Of a stretch of 64,000 nt of DNA, positions 39,634-49,900 are shown piece by piece. Within the stretch, counting starts at the first letter, position 1. The number at the start of each line of letters is the position of its first letter. The DNA is from Bradyrhizobium guangdongense (GTDB lineage Bacteria; Pseudomonadota; Alphaproteobacteria; Rhizobiales; Xanthobacteraceae), in assembly GCF_004114975.1 (NCBI RefSeq), contig NZ_CP030051.1, positions 6,200,001 through 6,264,000 of the forward strand, read 5' to 3'. The notes under the pieces were generated by a model that saw only the letters and a program-made list of their open reading frames with translations, did not search any database and was not told the DNA's origin. The position numbers were made by a program, and so were the translations under genes.

Positions 39634-40866
39634 TTACGGGCGCACCATCTTGCAGGTCGTGGAGACCATGGCCTGCGGCGTATCGACCCGGGAAACCAGA
39701 TGCCAGCCCCAACCGGTGCCCTCCTCGTCGAACGGCTCGTTGGCGGCGAGCTTGCCGAAGGAAGAGACGTAGATCGGCTGGAAGAACTGATGGTCGTCCT
39801 TGCGCATGAAGCCCTGTCCGCCGTCGAGGACGTCGAACTTCATGTCCTCGAGCGCCGCTGCGACCTTTACCGGATCGATCGAATTCGCCTTCTCGGCCGC
39901 AGCCTTGAACATGCGCATCTCGTTGACGGCACGAGGATACCACAGGGATAGGTTCACCTTGGCGCGGAAGGCCTTCTCGAAATCCATCGCGGTCTGATTG
40001 CCGGAGTTGGGGAAACCTTCAGTGATCTGGAAGACCTGGTGATCGAGACCGGTCTGCTTGATCGCGGTCGGACCGCCGGCGCCACCGGCATAATAGGTGT
40101 ACCAGTTGACCTTCAGGCCGGCATCGGCCGCTGCCTTGAGCAGCAGCGCGAAGTCCTGGCCCCAATTGCCGGTGACGACGCTATCGGCGCCCGACGCCTT
40201 GATCTTGGCGATGTAGGGGGAGAAGTCCGTCACCTTGAGCAGCGGGTGCAGCTCGTCGCCGACGATCTGGACGTCAGGCCGCTTCGCGCCCAGCATCTTG
40301 CGCGCATCGGAGCGCACGGACTGGCCGAACGAATAGTCCTGGTTGATCAGATAGACCTTTTTGATCGACGGGACGTCCTTCATGTAGTTGGTGAGCGCCT
40401 CCATCTTGATGTCGGAGCTGGCATCCCAGCGGAAATGCCAGAAGCTGCACTTCTCGTTGGTCAGGCTCGGATCGACAGCGGCGTAGTTGAAGTACAGAAC
40501 TTCCTTGCCGGGATTGCGCGTGTTGTTCTTGGTGACGAAGTCTTCCAGTGCAGCGGCGACGGAGGAGCCGTTGCCTTGGGTGATGTAGTGGGCTCCGGCG
40601 TCGATCGCCTTCTGGGCCTGCACCAGGCTTTCCTGCGGATTGGTCTTGTTGTCCAGCGGCAGGATCTCGACCTTGTGGCCGAGGATGCCGCCCTTGGCGT
40701 TGATCTCGTCGGCCAGATACTGGAACGTCTTGAGGCCGCCCTCGCCGACACTGGCACCGCCGCCGGAAAGCGGATCGATATAGCCGATCTTGATGGTATC
40801 CTCGGCCGACGCTGCTTGGCCGAGCATCGGGGCAATCACGGCAATGGCCAAAGTGAGCTTGCGCAT
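39634..40866 (-). CDS. Branched-chain amino acid ABC transporter substrate-binding protein (LivK type)
   Basis: A 410-residue periplasmic receptor, first gene of the liv operon. ATG at 40866 starts MRKLTLAIAVIAPMLGQAAS, a signal peptide ending ASAE. The mature start DTIKIGYIDPLSGGGASVGE is typical of type I Liv receptors; later INAKGGILGHKVEILPLDNK, ITQGNGSSVAAALEDFV and VVTGNWGQDFALLLKAAADA. It binds the substrate imported by LivHM-GF. Homologous receptors with this start often take amides, aromatic acids or leucine; the ligand is unknown. A palindrome lies 23 bases upstream of the start codon. Confidence 0.92.
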   Translation of the reverse strand: MRKLTLAIAVIAPMLGQAASAEDTIKIGYIDPLSGGGASVGEGGLKTFQYLADEINAKGGILGHKVEILPLDNKTNPQESLVQAQKAIDAGAHYITQGNGSSVAAALEDFVTKNNTRNPGKEVLYFNYAAVDPSLTNEKCSFWHFRWDASSDIKMEALTNYMKDVPSIKKVYLINQDYSFGQSVRSDARKMLGAKRPDVQIVGDELHPLLKVTDFSPYIAKIKASGADSVVTGNWGQDFALLLKAAADAGLKVNWYTYYAGGAGGPTAIKQTGLDHQVFQITEGFPNSGNQTAMDFEKAFRAKVNLSLWYPRAVNEMRMFKAAAEKANSIDPVKVAAALEDMKFDVLDGGQGFMRKDDHQFFQPIYVSSFGKLAANEPFDEEGTGWGWHLVSRVDTPQAMVSTTCKMVRP

Positions 40867-40888
40867 TATTTTGTTTCCTCGCTGGCTA

Positions 40889-40902
40889 TCGACTTTAGTC
40901 GA
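40889..40902. promoter_or_regulatory. Palindrome upstream of the liv operon
   Basis: TCGACT-TT-AGTCGA is a perfect 6-base inverted repeat 22 bases upstream of the liv receptor start codon. It is near where an operator would sit. No cognate regulator is adjacent. Confidence 0.3.
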
Positions 40903-41120
40903 CGGGCTTTTTTGCGCATGATGCAGCGCAATTTCGAAACCCTAATGAGCAGAACGAACCTTGCTTTTCAAGCGCAACGGAGCATGGCTCGGCCCGGCCG
41001 GCATGAAAACTGACACGGTCGCCCGGCTCGTCTGCAACATTCCGCGACAAGGAATAGAACGCAAGGAGAAATAGTGCGCGACAGGCGGCGCTTTGGACCG
41101 GGCTGCGCTGCGTTGGGCGG

Positions 41121-42557
41121 TCAGACGCCCAGTGGCTTGCGATTGAAGGTCCTGAGGAAGCGCAGCGACAGCGTCCGCACGTTCGCGACGTTCAACAGCC
41201 ACGCAGCCGTGATGTAAGCAAGACCGCCTGCAACGCTCACGATGATGAGCGCCACGAAGCCAGTGCCGCTGACCTGCGACCGCGCGACGCAGATCGTCCC
41301 CGCCATGGCCGCGGCCGACGCCGCAACGCCGGCGAGTCTCATCACATCGAATGGCACGGGATAGGCACGATGCATCAGCGCGACGGCGACGACGAAGCCG
41401 ATCGCCTCGGTCGCGAGCGTCGCCAGCGCGGCGCCGTAAATGCCGTAGCCTGCGACCAGTGCGAACATCAACGCGATGCTCACGACCAGCGTCAGGAACG
41501 ACTGCGCCGCCAGCATGAACGGCCGCTCGGCGAGCTGAAAGCTGATCTGGACGTAGAACTGATTGGCGATGCCGAAGAAACGGGCGAGCACCAGGGTCGG
41601 CAGCAGCGCCGAGACGCCGGCGCGGAAATCGACGCCGACCAGCGTGCCGGCGACCTGGTCCGCCGCGAGCGCAAGCCAGACGGCCACGGGCGCGACGACC
41701 ACGAGCAGCAGTTCGAGGCTCTCGGTCAGCCGCTCCCGCGTCGCGTCATTGTTCTTCTCCGAGAGCGAGCGGAACACCAGTGGCACCGTGGCCGCGGCGA
41801 CGCTGGAGGCGATCATGACCATGAACTGGCGCGGCAGGTCGGCGGCAACGCCGAAAATGCCGGCGGCGTCCTTGCCGAGGAGATAGGCGACGATGAGGCG
41901 GTCGCTGGCCGAGTAGACCGCGACCGAAAGTCCGGCCAGCGTCAGCGGCAGACCGTAGCGCGCCAGCTGCATGAACTGGCTGCGCTGGAAAGCGGCGATT
42001 TTGGTGCGATCACCGGCGAGATTGAGAACGATGCCGGTCAGCGAGCCCAGGCCGAACGCCGCGAGCAGGCCCATGCCGCCGAAGCCCAGCCAGATTCCGA
42101 GCAGGCCGAAGCCGACGCTCGACACGCTGCGCACGATCGAGATCGCTGCGAAGCGATAGGGACGCAGCTTGGCGCGCTCGAACTCCTGGCCGACATCGAC
42201 CGCATTCGACATGATCGCGACGAACATGCTGGCGAGCACCAGCTCGACACTGACGTCGCTGCGGAACAGGAACACCAGCGGGGTCGCGGCGCACATGGCA
42301 ACGACTGTGAGCGCGAACGCGACCATCGCCGTCCCGCGAAAATCCACCTCTGCCGACATGGCCTGGTAGCGCGACACCGACAGCTTGATCCAGGCGAAGA
42401 AGATCGCGCCCAAAATGCCGGCAATGCTGATGCCGACGACATAGACGCCATACTCCGCGGGCGTCAGCAGCCGCGTGTAGGCGGTGACGGCGAAGAAGCC
42501 CACCGCCGCGGGCAGGATGTAGGCAACGAGATAAATGGAGAAATGGCGATTCAGCAT
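41121..42557 (-). CDS. Wzx-like polysaccharide flippase (oligosaccharide transporter)
   Basis: A 478-residue inner-membrane protein with about 12 helices of the MOP/Wzx superfamily, which moves lipid-linked glycan units to the periplasm. It begins MLNRHFSIYLVAYILPAAVG with FFAVTAYTRLLTPAEYGVYV, the typical Wzx N-terminus. Later segments include GLPLTLAGLSVAVYSASDRL and AGIFGVAADLPRQFMVMIAS. The C-terminal basic tail is FLRTFNRKPLGV. It stands next to a glycosyltransferase, a GH10 enzyme and a DUF6492 protein, suggesting a surface-polysaccharide locus. There is no Wzy gene in view. Confidence 0.88.
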   Translation of the reverse strand: MLNRHFSIYLVAYILPAAVGFFAVTAYTRLLTPAEYGVYVVGISIAGILGAIFFAWIKLSVSRYQAMSAEVDFRGTAMVAFALTVVAMCAATPLVFLFRSDVSVELVLASMFVAIMSNAVDVGQEFERAKLRPYRFAAISIVRSVSSVGFGLLGIWLGFGGMGLLAAFGLGSLTGIVLNLAGDRTKIAAFQRSQFMQLARYGLPLTLAGLSVAVYSASDRLIVAYLLGKDAAGIFGVAADLPRQFMVMIASSVAAATVPLVFRSLSEKNNDATRERLTESLELLLVVVAPVAVWLALAADQVAGTLVGVDFRAGVSALLPTLVLARFFGIANQFYVQISFQLAERPFMLAAQSFLTLVVSIALMFALVAGYGIYGAALATLATEAIGFVVAVALMHRAYPVPFDVMRLAGVAASAAAMAGTICVARSQVSGTGFVALIIVSVAGGLAYITAAWLLNVANVRTLSLRFLRTFNRKPLGV

Positions 42558-42938
42558 GCGTGCACGGGACCGGCCTTGAAATCGAGCGGCCGTTAATCAG
42601 TTGGACCTTGGCGTGACGATTAGAGGCTTGATGATCGAAGGCTTGGCGATGGACCGCGTCGCAGCATCTCCCAGGATAGTCATTTAAGTCTGCAAATCGG
42701 CGGCCGAATGGGGCCGCCCCACCGCTTTCGCGCGTTAGCGTTAAATTTGCCCTGTCCTTGAACGGGCCGCCGCGATCACCGAAAAGAAACCATGATTTCA
42801 GGAGGTCGCCCGACCTCCAGACAATGCGTGGACGTGACTAAGATGGATGTTGCCGAGCGTATCAGGGCAAATTCGGCCTCCCTGCCCCATGGCGGGACAG
42901 ATGCGTCCCTGGTTCCGGCCGCCCCCGGGGACGAGCGG
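42558..42938. other. Intergenic region between the flippase and the glycosyltransferase
   Basis: A 381-base divergent region if the downstream start at 42939 is right. It holds a 7-bp stem GGCGGCC / GGCCGCC with a 6-base loop (42699-42718) and an A/T-rich stretch TTAGCGTTAAATTTG near 42735 that may be part of a promoter. The glycosyltransferase frame is open from 42792, so the last 147 bases may be coding. Confidence 0.4.
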
Positions 42939-43925
42939 ATGACGCTCAATCTGTTCTTCGAGGAGCGGGATGACCGCTGGTTTCCGGGCGACCGCCACGT
43001 CCGCCCGGTGCTGCGGCGGATGCTGCTCGGCAAGTCCTGGATCAGCGGACAGCGGCGCGTGTTCCTCAATCTCTGTGCGGGGCTCGACCGGGTGGGCATC
43101 CGCTATCGCGTCAACGACTACGGCTATATCCGCAAGCACCCGAACGAGCTCGCCTGCATCATCGGGCGCCCCTTCGTGCTGGACTGGTTCGAATGGAAGA
43201 ACCCGCTCCTGCTCGGCGTTGCCATGTACAACCATCCGGTGGATGCGCCTGGGCACCTGAAAGATCTCCACACCAGGACCATCCTGGTGCCCTGCGATTG
43301 GTATGCGCAGATGTGCCGGCCGTACTGGCCCCATATCGAGGTCTGGCCGGTCGGCATCGAGACCGATCTGTGGACCCCGACACCAACAGCGCAGAAGAGC
43401 ATCGACGTGCTGCTCTATGACAAGGTGCGCTGGGACCACGAGCGCTATGAGAGCGAGCTAATCGGTCCGATCCGCAGGCATCTCGAAGCCAGCGGCCGAT
43501 CGGTCGAGGTGATCCGCTACGGCCGTTACAACGAAGACGGCTACAAGGCGGCGCTGGCCCGTTGCCGCAGCATGGTTTTCCTGTGCGAACACGAGAGCCA
43601 GGGCATTGCCTGCCAGCAGGCGCTATCGAGCGGCGTGCCCGTTTTCGCCTGGGATCGCGGCGGCCCGTGGCAGGACCCGGCGTATTTTCCGGACAAGGTG
43701 CGATACGAAGGCGGCGTGTCCTCGGTGCCCTATTTCGATGCGCGTTGCGGCCGCACCTTCATCGACACAGCCGGCTTCATCTCCGGCTGGAGCGACTTCT
43801 GGTCGCAGGTGACCGCGGGCGGCTTCGCGCCTCGCGACTATGTGATGGACAATCTCACGCTCGAAAAGGGCGCGCTTCATTACTACGGGATCGCTGAAGC
43901 CGTGATGCAGCGTCGGATGCGCTGA
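42939..43925 (+). CDS. Glycosyltransferase family 1-like protein
   Basis: A 328-residue cytoplasmic glycosyltransferase. ATG at 42939 is chosen because it gives MTLNLFFEERDDRWFPGDRH, which I recall as a common start in Bradyrhizobium, and GGGGACGAG lies upstream. In-frame ATGs at 42792 and 42843 would add up to 49 residues. GT-B marks include ISGQRRVFLNLCAGLDRVGI, a UDP-sugar-like region PVGIETDLWTP and the C-terminal pattern VFLCEHESQGIACQQALSSG (the E-x7-E type sugar-donor loop). It is divergent from the flippase and followed by a GH10 gene; likely involved in surface-polysaccharide assembly. Confidence 0.8.
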   Translation: MTLNLFFEERDDRWFPGDRHVRPVLRRMLLGKSWISGQRRVFLNLCAGLDRVGIRYRVNDYGYIRKHPNELACIIGRPFVLDWFEWKNPLLLGVAMYNHPVDAPGHLKDLHTRTILVPCDWYAQMCRPYWPHIEVWPVGIETDLWTPTPTAQKSIDVLLYDKVRWDHERYESELIGPIRRHLEASGRSVEVIRYGRYNEDGYKAALARCRSMVFLCEHESQGIACQQALSSGVPVFAWDRGGPWQDPAYFPDKVRYEGGVSSVPYFDARCGRTFIDTAGFISGWSDFWSQVTAGGFAPRDYVMDNLTLEKGALHYYGIAEAVMQRRMR

Positions 43926-44024
43926 CAGACTGTTCGCAACAATTAACCCAACAACAGGAAACCGCGGCGTCGGAAGGCGCCGCTTGGTACGATGGCGCGT
44001 TGGTTCCGAAAGGACTGCAGCCAC

Positions 44025-45092
44025 GTGACCAAGCTCGACAGACGCGAATTCCTCCTCGGCAGCGCCGCCGCGCTCGCGGCGGGCGCGTCAGTATCCGCGG
44101 CACCAGTATCGAAATTTGCGCAGCGCCATCAGGGCTATGGCGCCGCTGCCACGCTGTGGGATTTGCAAGCCGATCCGCGGCTCGGCGAGGCCATCAGCAC
44201 CTATTGCACCCAAGTGGTGCCGGTGCTCGAACTGAAATGGCCAATGCTGCGGCCGGACCCGCACACCTTCGCCTTCGAGCGTGCCGACGCCATCTATGAT
44301 TTCGCCGAGAAGAACGACCTGAGCATGCGCGGCCACGCGCTCGCCTGGTATCACGACATTCCAGACTGGACCAAGCAGATCAAGGATTCCAAAGGCGTCG
44401 AGCGCGCCTATGTCGATCACATCAACACCGTCGTGTCCTATTACAAGGACAAGCTGACCTCCTGGGACGTCGTCAACGAGCCCATCCCGGACAATCCTAA
44501 AGGCGTCACCGACCGGCGCGATACGTTCTGGACGCAGCACCTCGGTGATCGCTGGATTCCGCTGGCGTTTCGCACCGCGGCCGCGGCCGACCCTTACGTC
44601 AAGCTCGCGATCAACGAATACGACATCGAGTCCGCAAAAGATTCGTTCATCGCCAAGCGCGCGGCCTATCGCAACCTCATCATGAGCCTCCTCGACCAGG
44701 GCGTGCCGCTGCACGCGGTCGGGCTGCAATCGCATCTGCATGCCGAACTCGAGATCGACACCCATGGACTCGCGGAGTTCGTCACCGAGCTGAGATCATG
44801 GGGCCTCGAGGTCTTCGTCACCGAACTCGACGTCGATGATCAGAAGCTCACCGGAACTGCTTCGGAGCGCGACGCCATCGTCGCCAAGCGCGTCGACGAC
44901 CTGCTGACGGCGATCTCGACCAGCGGACCGGTTCGCTCGATCCTGACATGGGGCATCTCGGATCGCTACAGCTGGATCAACGGCACTTTCAAACGCGCGG
45001 ACAAGCAGCCGAACCGCCCGCTGCCGCTCGACGGCGAGTTCAAGCCAAAACCGTTCATGGACGTGATCAGCAAATTCACGAAGGACGCGTAA
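44025..45092 (+). CDS. GH10 endo-beta-1,4-xylanase, Tat-exported
   Basis: A 355-residue secreted glycoside hydrolase of family 10. GTG at 44025 gives a twin-arginine signal (KLDRREFLLGSAAALAAGAS); an ATG at 43992 is possible. The (beta/alpha)8 barrel has the GH10 marks: QADPRLGEAISTYCTQVVPV, ELKWPMLRPDPHTFAFERAD, RGHALAWYHDIPDW, the acid/base Glu152 in WDVVNEPI and the nucleophile Glu267 in VTELDV. Both catalytic residues are present. It would hydrolyse xylan-type beta-1,4 chains in the periplasm or outside; alternatively it trims the cell's own polysaccharide, given its place beside flippase and glycosyltransferase genes. Confidence 0.92.
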   Translation: MTKLDRREFLLGSAAALAAGASVSAAPVSKFAQRHQGYGAAATLWDLQADPRLGEAISTYCTQVVPVLELKWPMLRPDPHTFAFERADAIYDFAEKNDLSMRGHALAWYHDIPDWTKQIKDSKGVERAYVDHINTVVSYYKDKLTSWDVVNEPIPDNPKGVTDRRDTFWTQHLGDRWIPLAFRTAAAADPYVKLAINEYDIESAKDSFIAKRAAYRNLIMSLLDQGVPLHAVGLQSHLHAELEIDTHGLAEFVTELRSWGLEVFVTELDVDDQKLTGTASERDAIVAKRVDDLLTAISTSGPVRSILTWGISDRYSWINGTFKRADKQPNRPLPLDGEFKPKPFMDVISKFTKDA

Positions 45093-45097
45093 AGCCC

Positions 45098-45119
45098 GAC
45101 GCGCGGTTTCTAGCGCGTC
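45098..45119. terminator. Hairpin between convergent genes
   Basis: GACGCGC-N8-GCGCGTC, a perfect 7-bp stem, starting six bases after the xylanase stop and overlapping the last codons of the convergent DUF6492 gene. It probably ends transcription in both directions. Confidence 0.45.
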
Positions 45120-46063
45120 TTCGGCGCCTCGAGTGCGGTCGTATCGCCCATGTGATCGGGAGACAGGCTGGGACCGCGACGGTCCCGCGAATTCAGGCGG
45201 AACACGTCTCTGATGTCGTCGATGGATGTCGACGAATAAGACTGGATGCAGAGCGCGACCTGCTCGGGCGATGCGGCAGCCATCATGGCTTCGATCGCGG
45301 CGCGGTCGAGGCGGGTATCGTCCCAATGCGAGACGGCAATGCTGTCTTCCGTCACGCGATGGGCCGCCAGATGTTTGGGCGAGTTCGCGACGAAGTTTCC
45401 GTAAAGCAGGTACTCGGAGAATTTCTTCTTCCGGCACAGCGCCAGAGCCCAGCTGAGGCCCGTCGCCGATTTGATGGCGTCGGTCATCGCGCGCGCAGCG
45501 TCCTTGTCCCAGACCAGCGCATTGCCGACGTAATCGTCGGCCGGGAACGATCGATCCTTGATCCCGAGAAGCTGATCGATGGTGCGGAGCCACAGCACAT
45601 GCAGGGGATGATCGGCGTCGATGCCGTTGCGCGTCACGAATAATGGCGTCTTCTCGGCGCCGGCATACTGGCCGACGTCGAATTCGCGGAAGAACAGATT
45701 GTCCGAATCCAGAATACAGACGCGTTGCTCGGGAGCGTTGAGCACGCCGGCAATCTTCAGGATCTGCTGGATATGCCAGCCATGAACAGGTGACGACAGC
45801 AGCGACAGCCAGACGCGGCGATTGCTGATGAATTTCAGCGCCGGCGGCAGCGCCCAGAGCCATTTCGGCAGGTAGCGCGAAGCCGGAACGATGACTCGCT
45901 TGTCGGATGCGAACTGCGCAAACAGCGGCACGTCCTCATCGTTAACAAGAACATAATGCCGCGTGTAACCCGAGAGCCAGGTGTCGATGCTCTCGCTGAG
46001 CAGCGAGAAGCGCTCGATATCCTTGGCATAGCTGGCGGTCAGCAGGGCAACGGAATGCATCAT
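45110..46063 (-). CDS. DUF6492 family protein, glycosyltransferase-like
   Basis: A 317-residue cytoplasmic protein resembling DUF6492 proteins found in polysaccharide loci. It begins MMHSVALLTASYAKDIERFS, then LLSESIDTWLSGYTRHYVLV, YLPKWLWALPPALKFI and GWHIQQILKIAGVLNAPEQR. The acidic motif CILDSDNLFFREF looks like the DxD metal site of GT-A enzymes, and FPADDYVGNALVWDKD follows. Glycosyl transfer is plausible but not shown for this family to my knowledge. It lies next to GH10, glycosyltransferase and flippase genes. Start could be either of the first two Met. Confidence 0.8.
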   Translation of the reverse strand: MMHSVALLTASYAKDIERFSLLSESIDTWLSGYTRHYVLVNDEDVPLFAQFASDKRVIVPASRYLPKWLWALPPALKFISNRRVWLSLLSSPVHGWHIQQILKIAGVLNAPEQRVCILDSDNLFFREFDVGQYAGAEKTPLFVTRNGIDADHPLHVLWLRTIDQLLGIKDRSFPADDYVGNALVWDKDAARAMTDAIKSATGLSWALALCRKKKFSEYLLYGNFVANSPKHLAAHRVTEDSIAVSHWDDTRLDRAAIEAMMAAASPEQVALCIQSYSSTSIDDIRDVFRLNSRDRRGPSLSPDHMGDTTALEAPKTR

Positions 46064-46155
46064 GCGTGCTCAAATGGCCATCGGACCGCACTCATACAAG
46101 CGAGGCGATGTATTTGAAACTTCGATTCGCAATCAAGGTAAAACGAAACGAATTA

Positions 46156-46950
46156 TTAGCCATCCGACGGCAGCCCCTGCGCGATGCCGCGAAAGCGCAG
46201 CGGCGCCAGCGACGCTGCTCGCTGCCACCAATCGGCGACGCGATCGTCGAGCGCCGTCACGCCACGGCCATGACCGGGAAAGATCCGGATCTGCTGCACA
46301 GCCTCGGCCTCGAACCCCTTGCCCTTGCGCGTGATCTTGAGGGCGGTACCCTCGCGGTCCCGCTGCGTCAGCGGCACCAGCAGGCGACCGCGCGGGCGGA
46401 GCGCACCGAGCCAGAGCGGATGCGGATGCGAGAAGCCGGCATGCACGATGATGACGTCGACCGGATCGATGATGTCCGTACTGCCGTCAGCATGAATGAC
46501 CTCGACATTGTGATAAGCGCGAAGATAGGCCGCGGCGCGCAAGGCGAGCCGCTCATCGCATTCGATGGCGTGCACCCTGCCCTTCGGACCCACGATCTCC
46601 GACAGGACCGCCGAGAAATAGCCGAGCCCGCATCCGATCTGAACCACGCGATCCTTTTCTCCGACATCGAGCAGATCAATAAAGTGCGCCCACAAGCTCG
46701 GCAGCCCGGTGTCGAGCTTGCGGCGCGCGTCGATGGCGACCAGCACATTGTCGTAGAGATGAATGGGATCGGCGTCGGGCGTCAGCCGATAGCTGCGTGC
46801 CGCCGCGCTCTTGATCCGCCAAGGGCCCTTCGCAAGAAACTCCTCGCGCGGCACCTTCGCCAGAGCTTCGAGCAGGCGTGGCGAGGCAATCCGCTCCCGC
46901 CTGGCAATCAGCGCTGCGTAGCGGGCACGCGCCGCGGACAGCTCACTCAT
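46156..46950 (-). CDS. Protein-L-isoaspartate O-methyltransferase-like protein
   Basis: A 264-residue SAM-dependent enzyme of the PCMT fold. The N-terminal segment SELSAARARYAALIARRERI, then LLEALAKVPREEFL, and the motif I region VVQIGCGLGYFSAVLSEIVG with IECDERLALRA match the family. The usual PCMT substrate loop is only partly recognisable (PDADPIHLYDNVLVAID). The C-terminal half (LWLGALRPRGRLLVPLTQRD) fits. Its start codon overlaps the end of the giant cyclase gene by eight bases, so it is probably cotranscribed with it. It may repair isoaspartyl damage or methylate another target. Confidence 0.82.
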   Translation of the reverse strand: MSELSAARARYAALIARRERIASPRLLEALAKVPREEFLAKGPWRIKSAAARSYRLTPDADPIHLYDNVLVAIDARRKLDTGLPSLWAHFIDLLDVGEKDRVVQIGCGLGYFSAVLSEIVGPKGRVHAIECDERLALRAAAYLRAYHNVEVIHADGSTDIIDPVDVIIVHAGFSHPHPLWLGALRPRGRLLVPLTQRDREGTALKITRKGKGFEAEAVQQIRIFPGHGRGVTALDDRVADWWQRAASLAPLRFRGIAQGLPSDG

Positions 46951-49900
46951 TTCGCGGAATTTGCGGACGAACGGGCGCTTCGCCCCCGAGCTCGTGCACG
47001 AGCTGCATGGCCAGCTTCAGGTCGGGCGTCAAAAACCCCTCGTTGAACTTGCCGACGATCGGCAAGAGCAACAGGCTCGCCTGTTCGCGCTTGCCGGCCT
47101 CGAGCGACAGCCGCGCCAGGCTGACGGCGGTCCTGAGCTCCCACGACAAAGCGCTCTGCTTGCGCGCCGTCTCCAGCGACAGGCCGAACAGGTCTTCGGC
47201 CTCCTGCACCGAGACCGGATCGCCATCCGATAGCGTGATCTCGCCCTGCAGGCGATAGACCTCGGCGAGGTAGGAGTGATCGCCGGTCCGTCTTGCGGTC
47301 GCAAGAGCACCGTCCAGCGCACGCAGGGCGGCATCGCGCATGCCGACCTTGGCGTAGGCCTCCGCGAGCAGGCAGCGGAACCAGCAGCCGGCGAGCCATG
47401 AATCCATCGCCTCGTATTCATCGAGGCCGGAACGCATCTGGGTGATGCCTTCTTCGGCTTCGCCAAGCTGCGCCAGCGCCCAGCCCCGCAGGATCGTGGC
47501 CTGCTGCTTCCAGTGCAGGAAATTGTGCTCGGTGGCGATGATCATGGCGCGATTGGCATGGTCGCGCGTGCCCTCGATGTCGCGCAGATGCTGGCTGAGA
47601 TAGGCGCCGAACACCAATGCGAAGGCGAGCGAGAAAGGATGGCGGATCTTCTCCGCAAGCTGGATTGCCTGTTCGCTGTGCTGGCGCGCCGCGTCAGGCT
47701 GCCCCAGGAACCAGAGGAGATAGCCGAGATAAGACAACGAGACGACGCCGGGATCGGTGCCGTGACGCTCCATCAGATCGGAGTGCAGGTCGGGGCTGTA
47801 GAGATCGATGCAGCGATGCAGATGATGCTGCGCGGCGGCGAAGCGCCCGCGATACAGCATCGTCATCGCGATCGAACGGTGCGCCTCGATCAGATAGCCG
47901 GTCTGCTGCGCCGGCTCCGCCTGCTCGTTCAACCGCTCCCGCTTGGCGAATTTCAGCAGCTCAACGCTGAGATCGTGTGCGCGGGTGAGATCGGCGCGGA
48001 TGAAGTGACAGACCCAGAGGCCGCGGGTGGCTGCAAACGCCTTTTCGTCGTCCTCGAGTTGCTGGCCGAGCTCGAGCGCACGGATATAGTTCTCCTCGAC
48101 CTCCTGCACGGCATAGCCCTTGGCTGCGATCAACGCATTGCCGAGCGCAATGCGCAACTCGAGCTCCATCTCGTCGGCGCCCTGCATACGCGCATTGGCC
48201 TGCACGACGCTCAAGCCCCGGCGCAGATGTCCGATCGCCTCCAGATTGGCGCCGCTCCTCGCCGCCTGCTTGCCGGCCTTGAGCCAGAAGCTGGCCGCGC
48301 CCTCGCTCTGGCCAGATTCGGTGAGGTGATGGGCGAGCAGCTCCGGCTCGCGCTCGGTCTTCTCCGGGTACATCTCGACAAGCACCTGGGCGATACTCGC
48401 ATGCAGCTTGCGCCGTTCGCTGTGCAGCAGGCTCGCATGCGCCGCGTTCTGGATCATGACGTGCTTGAAGGAGTAGAGCGCATCGGGCGGATGACCGCGG
48501 CGCATGATGAGCCCGGCTTCCTCCAGGTGCGTCAGCGCCGCCTCGATCTGCTCCGCCGGCGTGTTGGCGACCGCGTGCAGCGTCTCGTAGGAGAATTCGC
48601 GGCCGATGGTGGCGCCGATCTGTGCGATACGCTTGAAGGGGCCCATCCGGTCGAGACGCGCCATCAGTGAATCCGTCAGCGTTGCCGGGATGGCAAGCTG
48701 CCGCCACGGGCCCGACAGCACATAGCGCCCGTGCCGCTCGGTCAGGAGGTTGGATTCGAGGACCGTCTTCGTCAGCTCCTCCAGGAACAGCGGCACGCCG
48801 TCGGTCTTGACGATGATCTCCTCGACGACCTCCTTGGGAAGCTCGCGCCCTGCGACACGTTCGACCAGCGTCGTGCGCAACGGCCGGCTGAGCCGGTTCA
48901 GCACCAGCGTGGTGATGTGCGAATGCGCGTTCCAGCTCGGCTGGAATTCGGAGCGCGCAGTGAGGATGGCGAGAATCGGCCGGTTCTGCACCCTGTCGAC
49001 CAGGAGGTCGACCACCTCGCGGGAGGTCGGATCGATCCAGTGCAGGTCCTCAAAGACCATCACCAGCGGCATCTCGCGTGCGAGGCCGAGGAAATGGTTG
49101 ACCAGAGCTGCGACCGTGGCGTCTTTCTGCTGCTGCGGCGAGAGGTCGAGCGGCGGATAGCGCTCCCCGGTCGGTATCGACAGCAGCGCGGCAAACAGCG
49201 GCGCCACCTGCTCGACATCGCCGTGCGCGGCGGCGATCGCCGTCTCCAGGCTCGCCAACGACAGCGCGGACGCATCCTCGCGATCGAGGCCGAGCGAGAA
49301 TTTGAGCTGCTCGACGAACGGGTAGAACGCGGTGGAAGTGTAATAGGGCGAGCACTGGAACGAGACCTGACCGTGCCGGTCGCCGGCGATGCGCTCGAAG
49401 ATCTCCCGGATGATGCGGGACTTACCGATGCCGGGCTCGCCGAACTTGACGACGACCTGGCCGTCGCCCTCCTTGACCTGCTGCCAGCGCCCCATCAGCA
49501 GCGCGATTTCCTCCTCGCGATTGACGAGGGGCGTCAGCCGCGTGCCCATGGCGGCGGCAAAGCGGGTCTCCACCCGGGTCGCCCGCACGACGTGCCAGGC
49601 CTGGGTTTTTTCCGAGATACCTTTCAGGGCATGGGTGCCGAGATTGCGGTAATCGAACTTCCCCTTCAGCAGCGATTGCGTCGAGGCGGAGATCACAACG
49701 CCATTGGGCGGCGCCAGCGCCTGCAGACGCGCCGCCAGATTGACGGTCTCGCCGACCGCGGAGTCGCGCTCTTCGGTGCCCTGGCCAACGAGGTCGCCGA
49801 CCACGACGAGACCGGTCGCGATTCCGATACGGACGGCGGGGGCATGGCTGAGCGCCCCGCGCGGCTCGATCGCACGCGCCGTCGAGAGCACCCGCACGAT

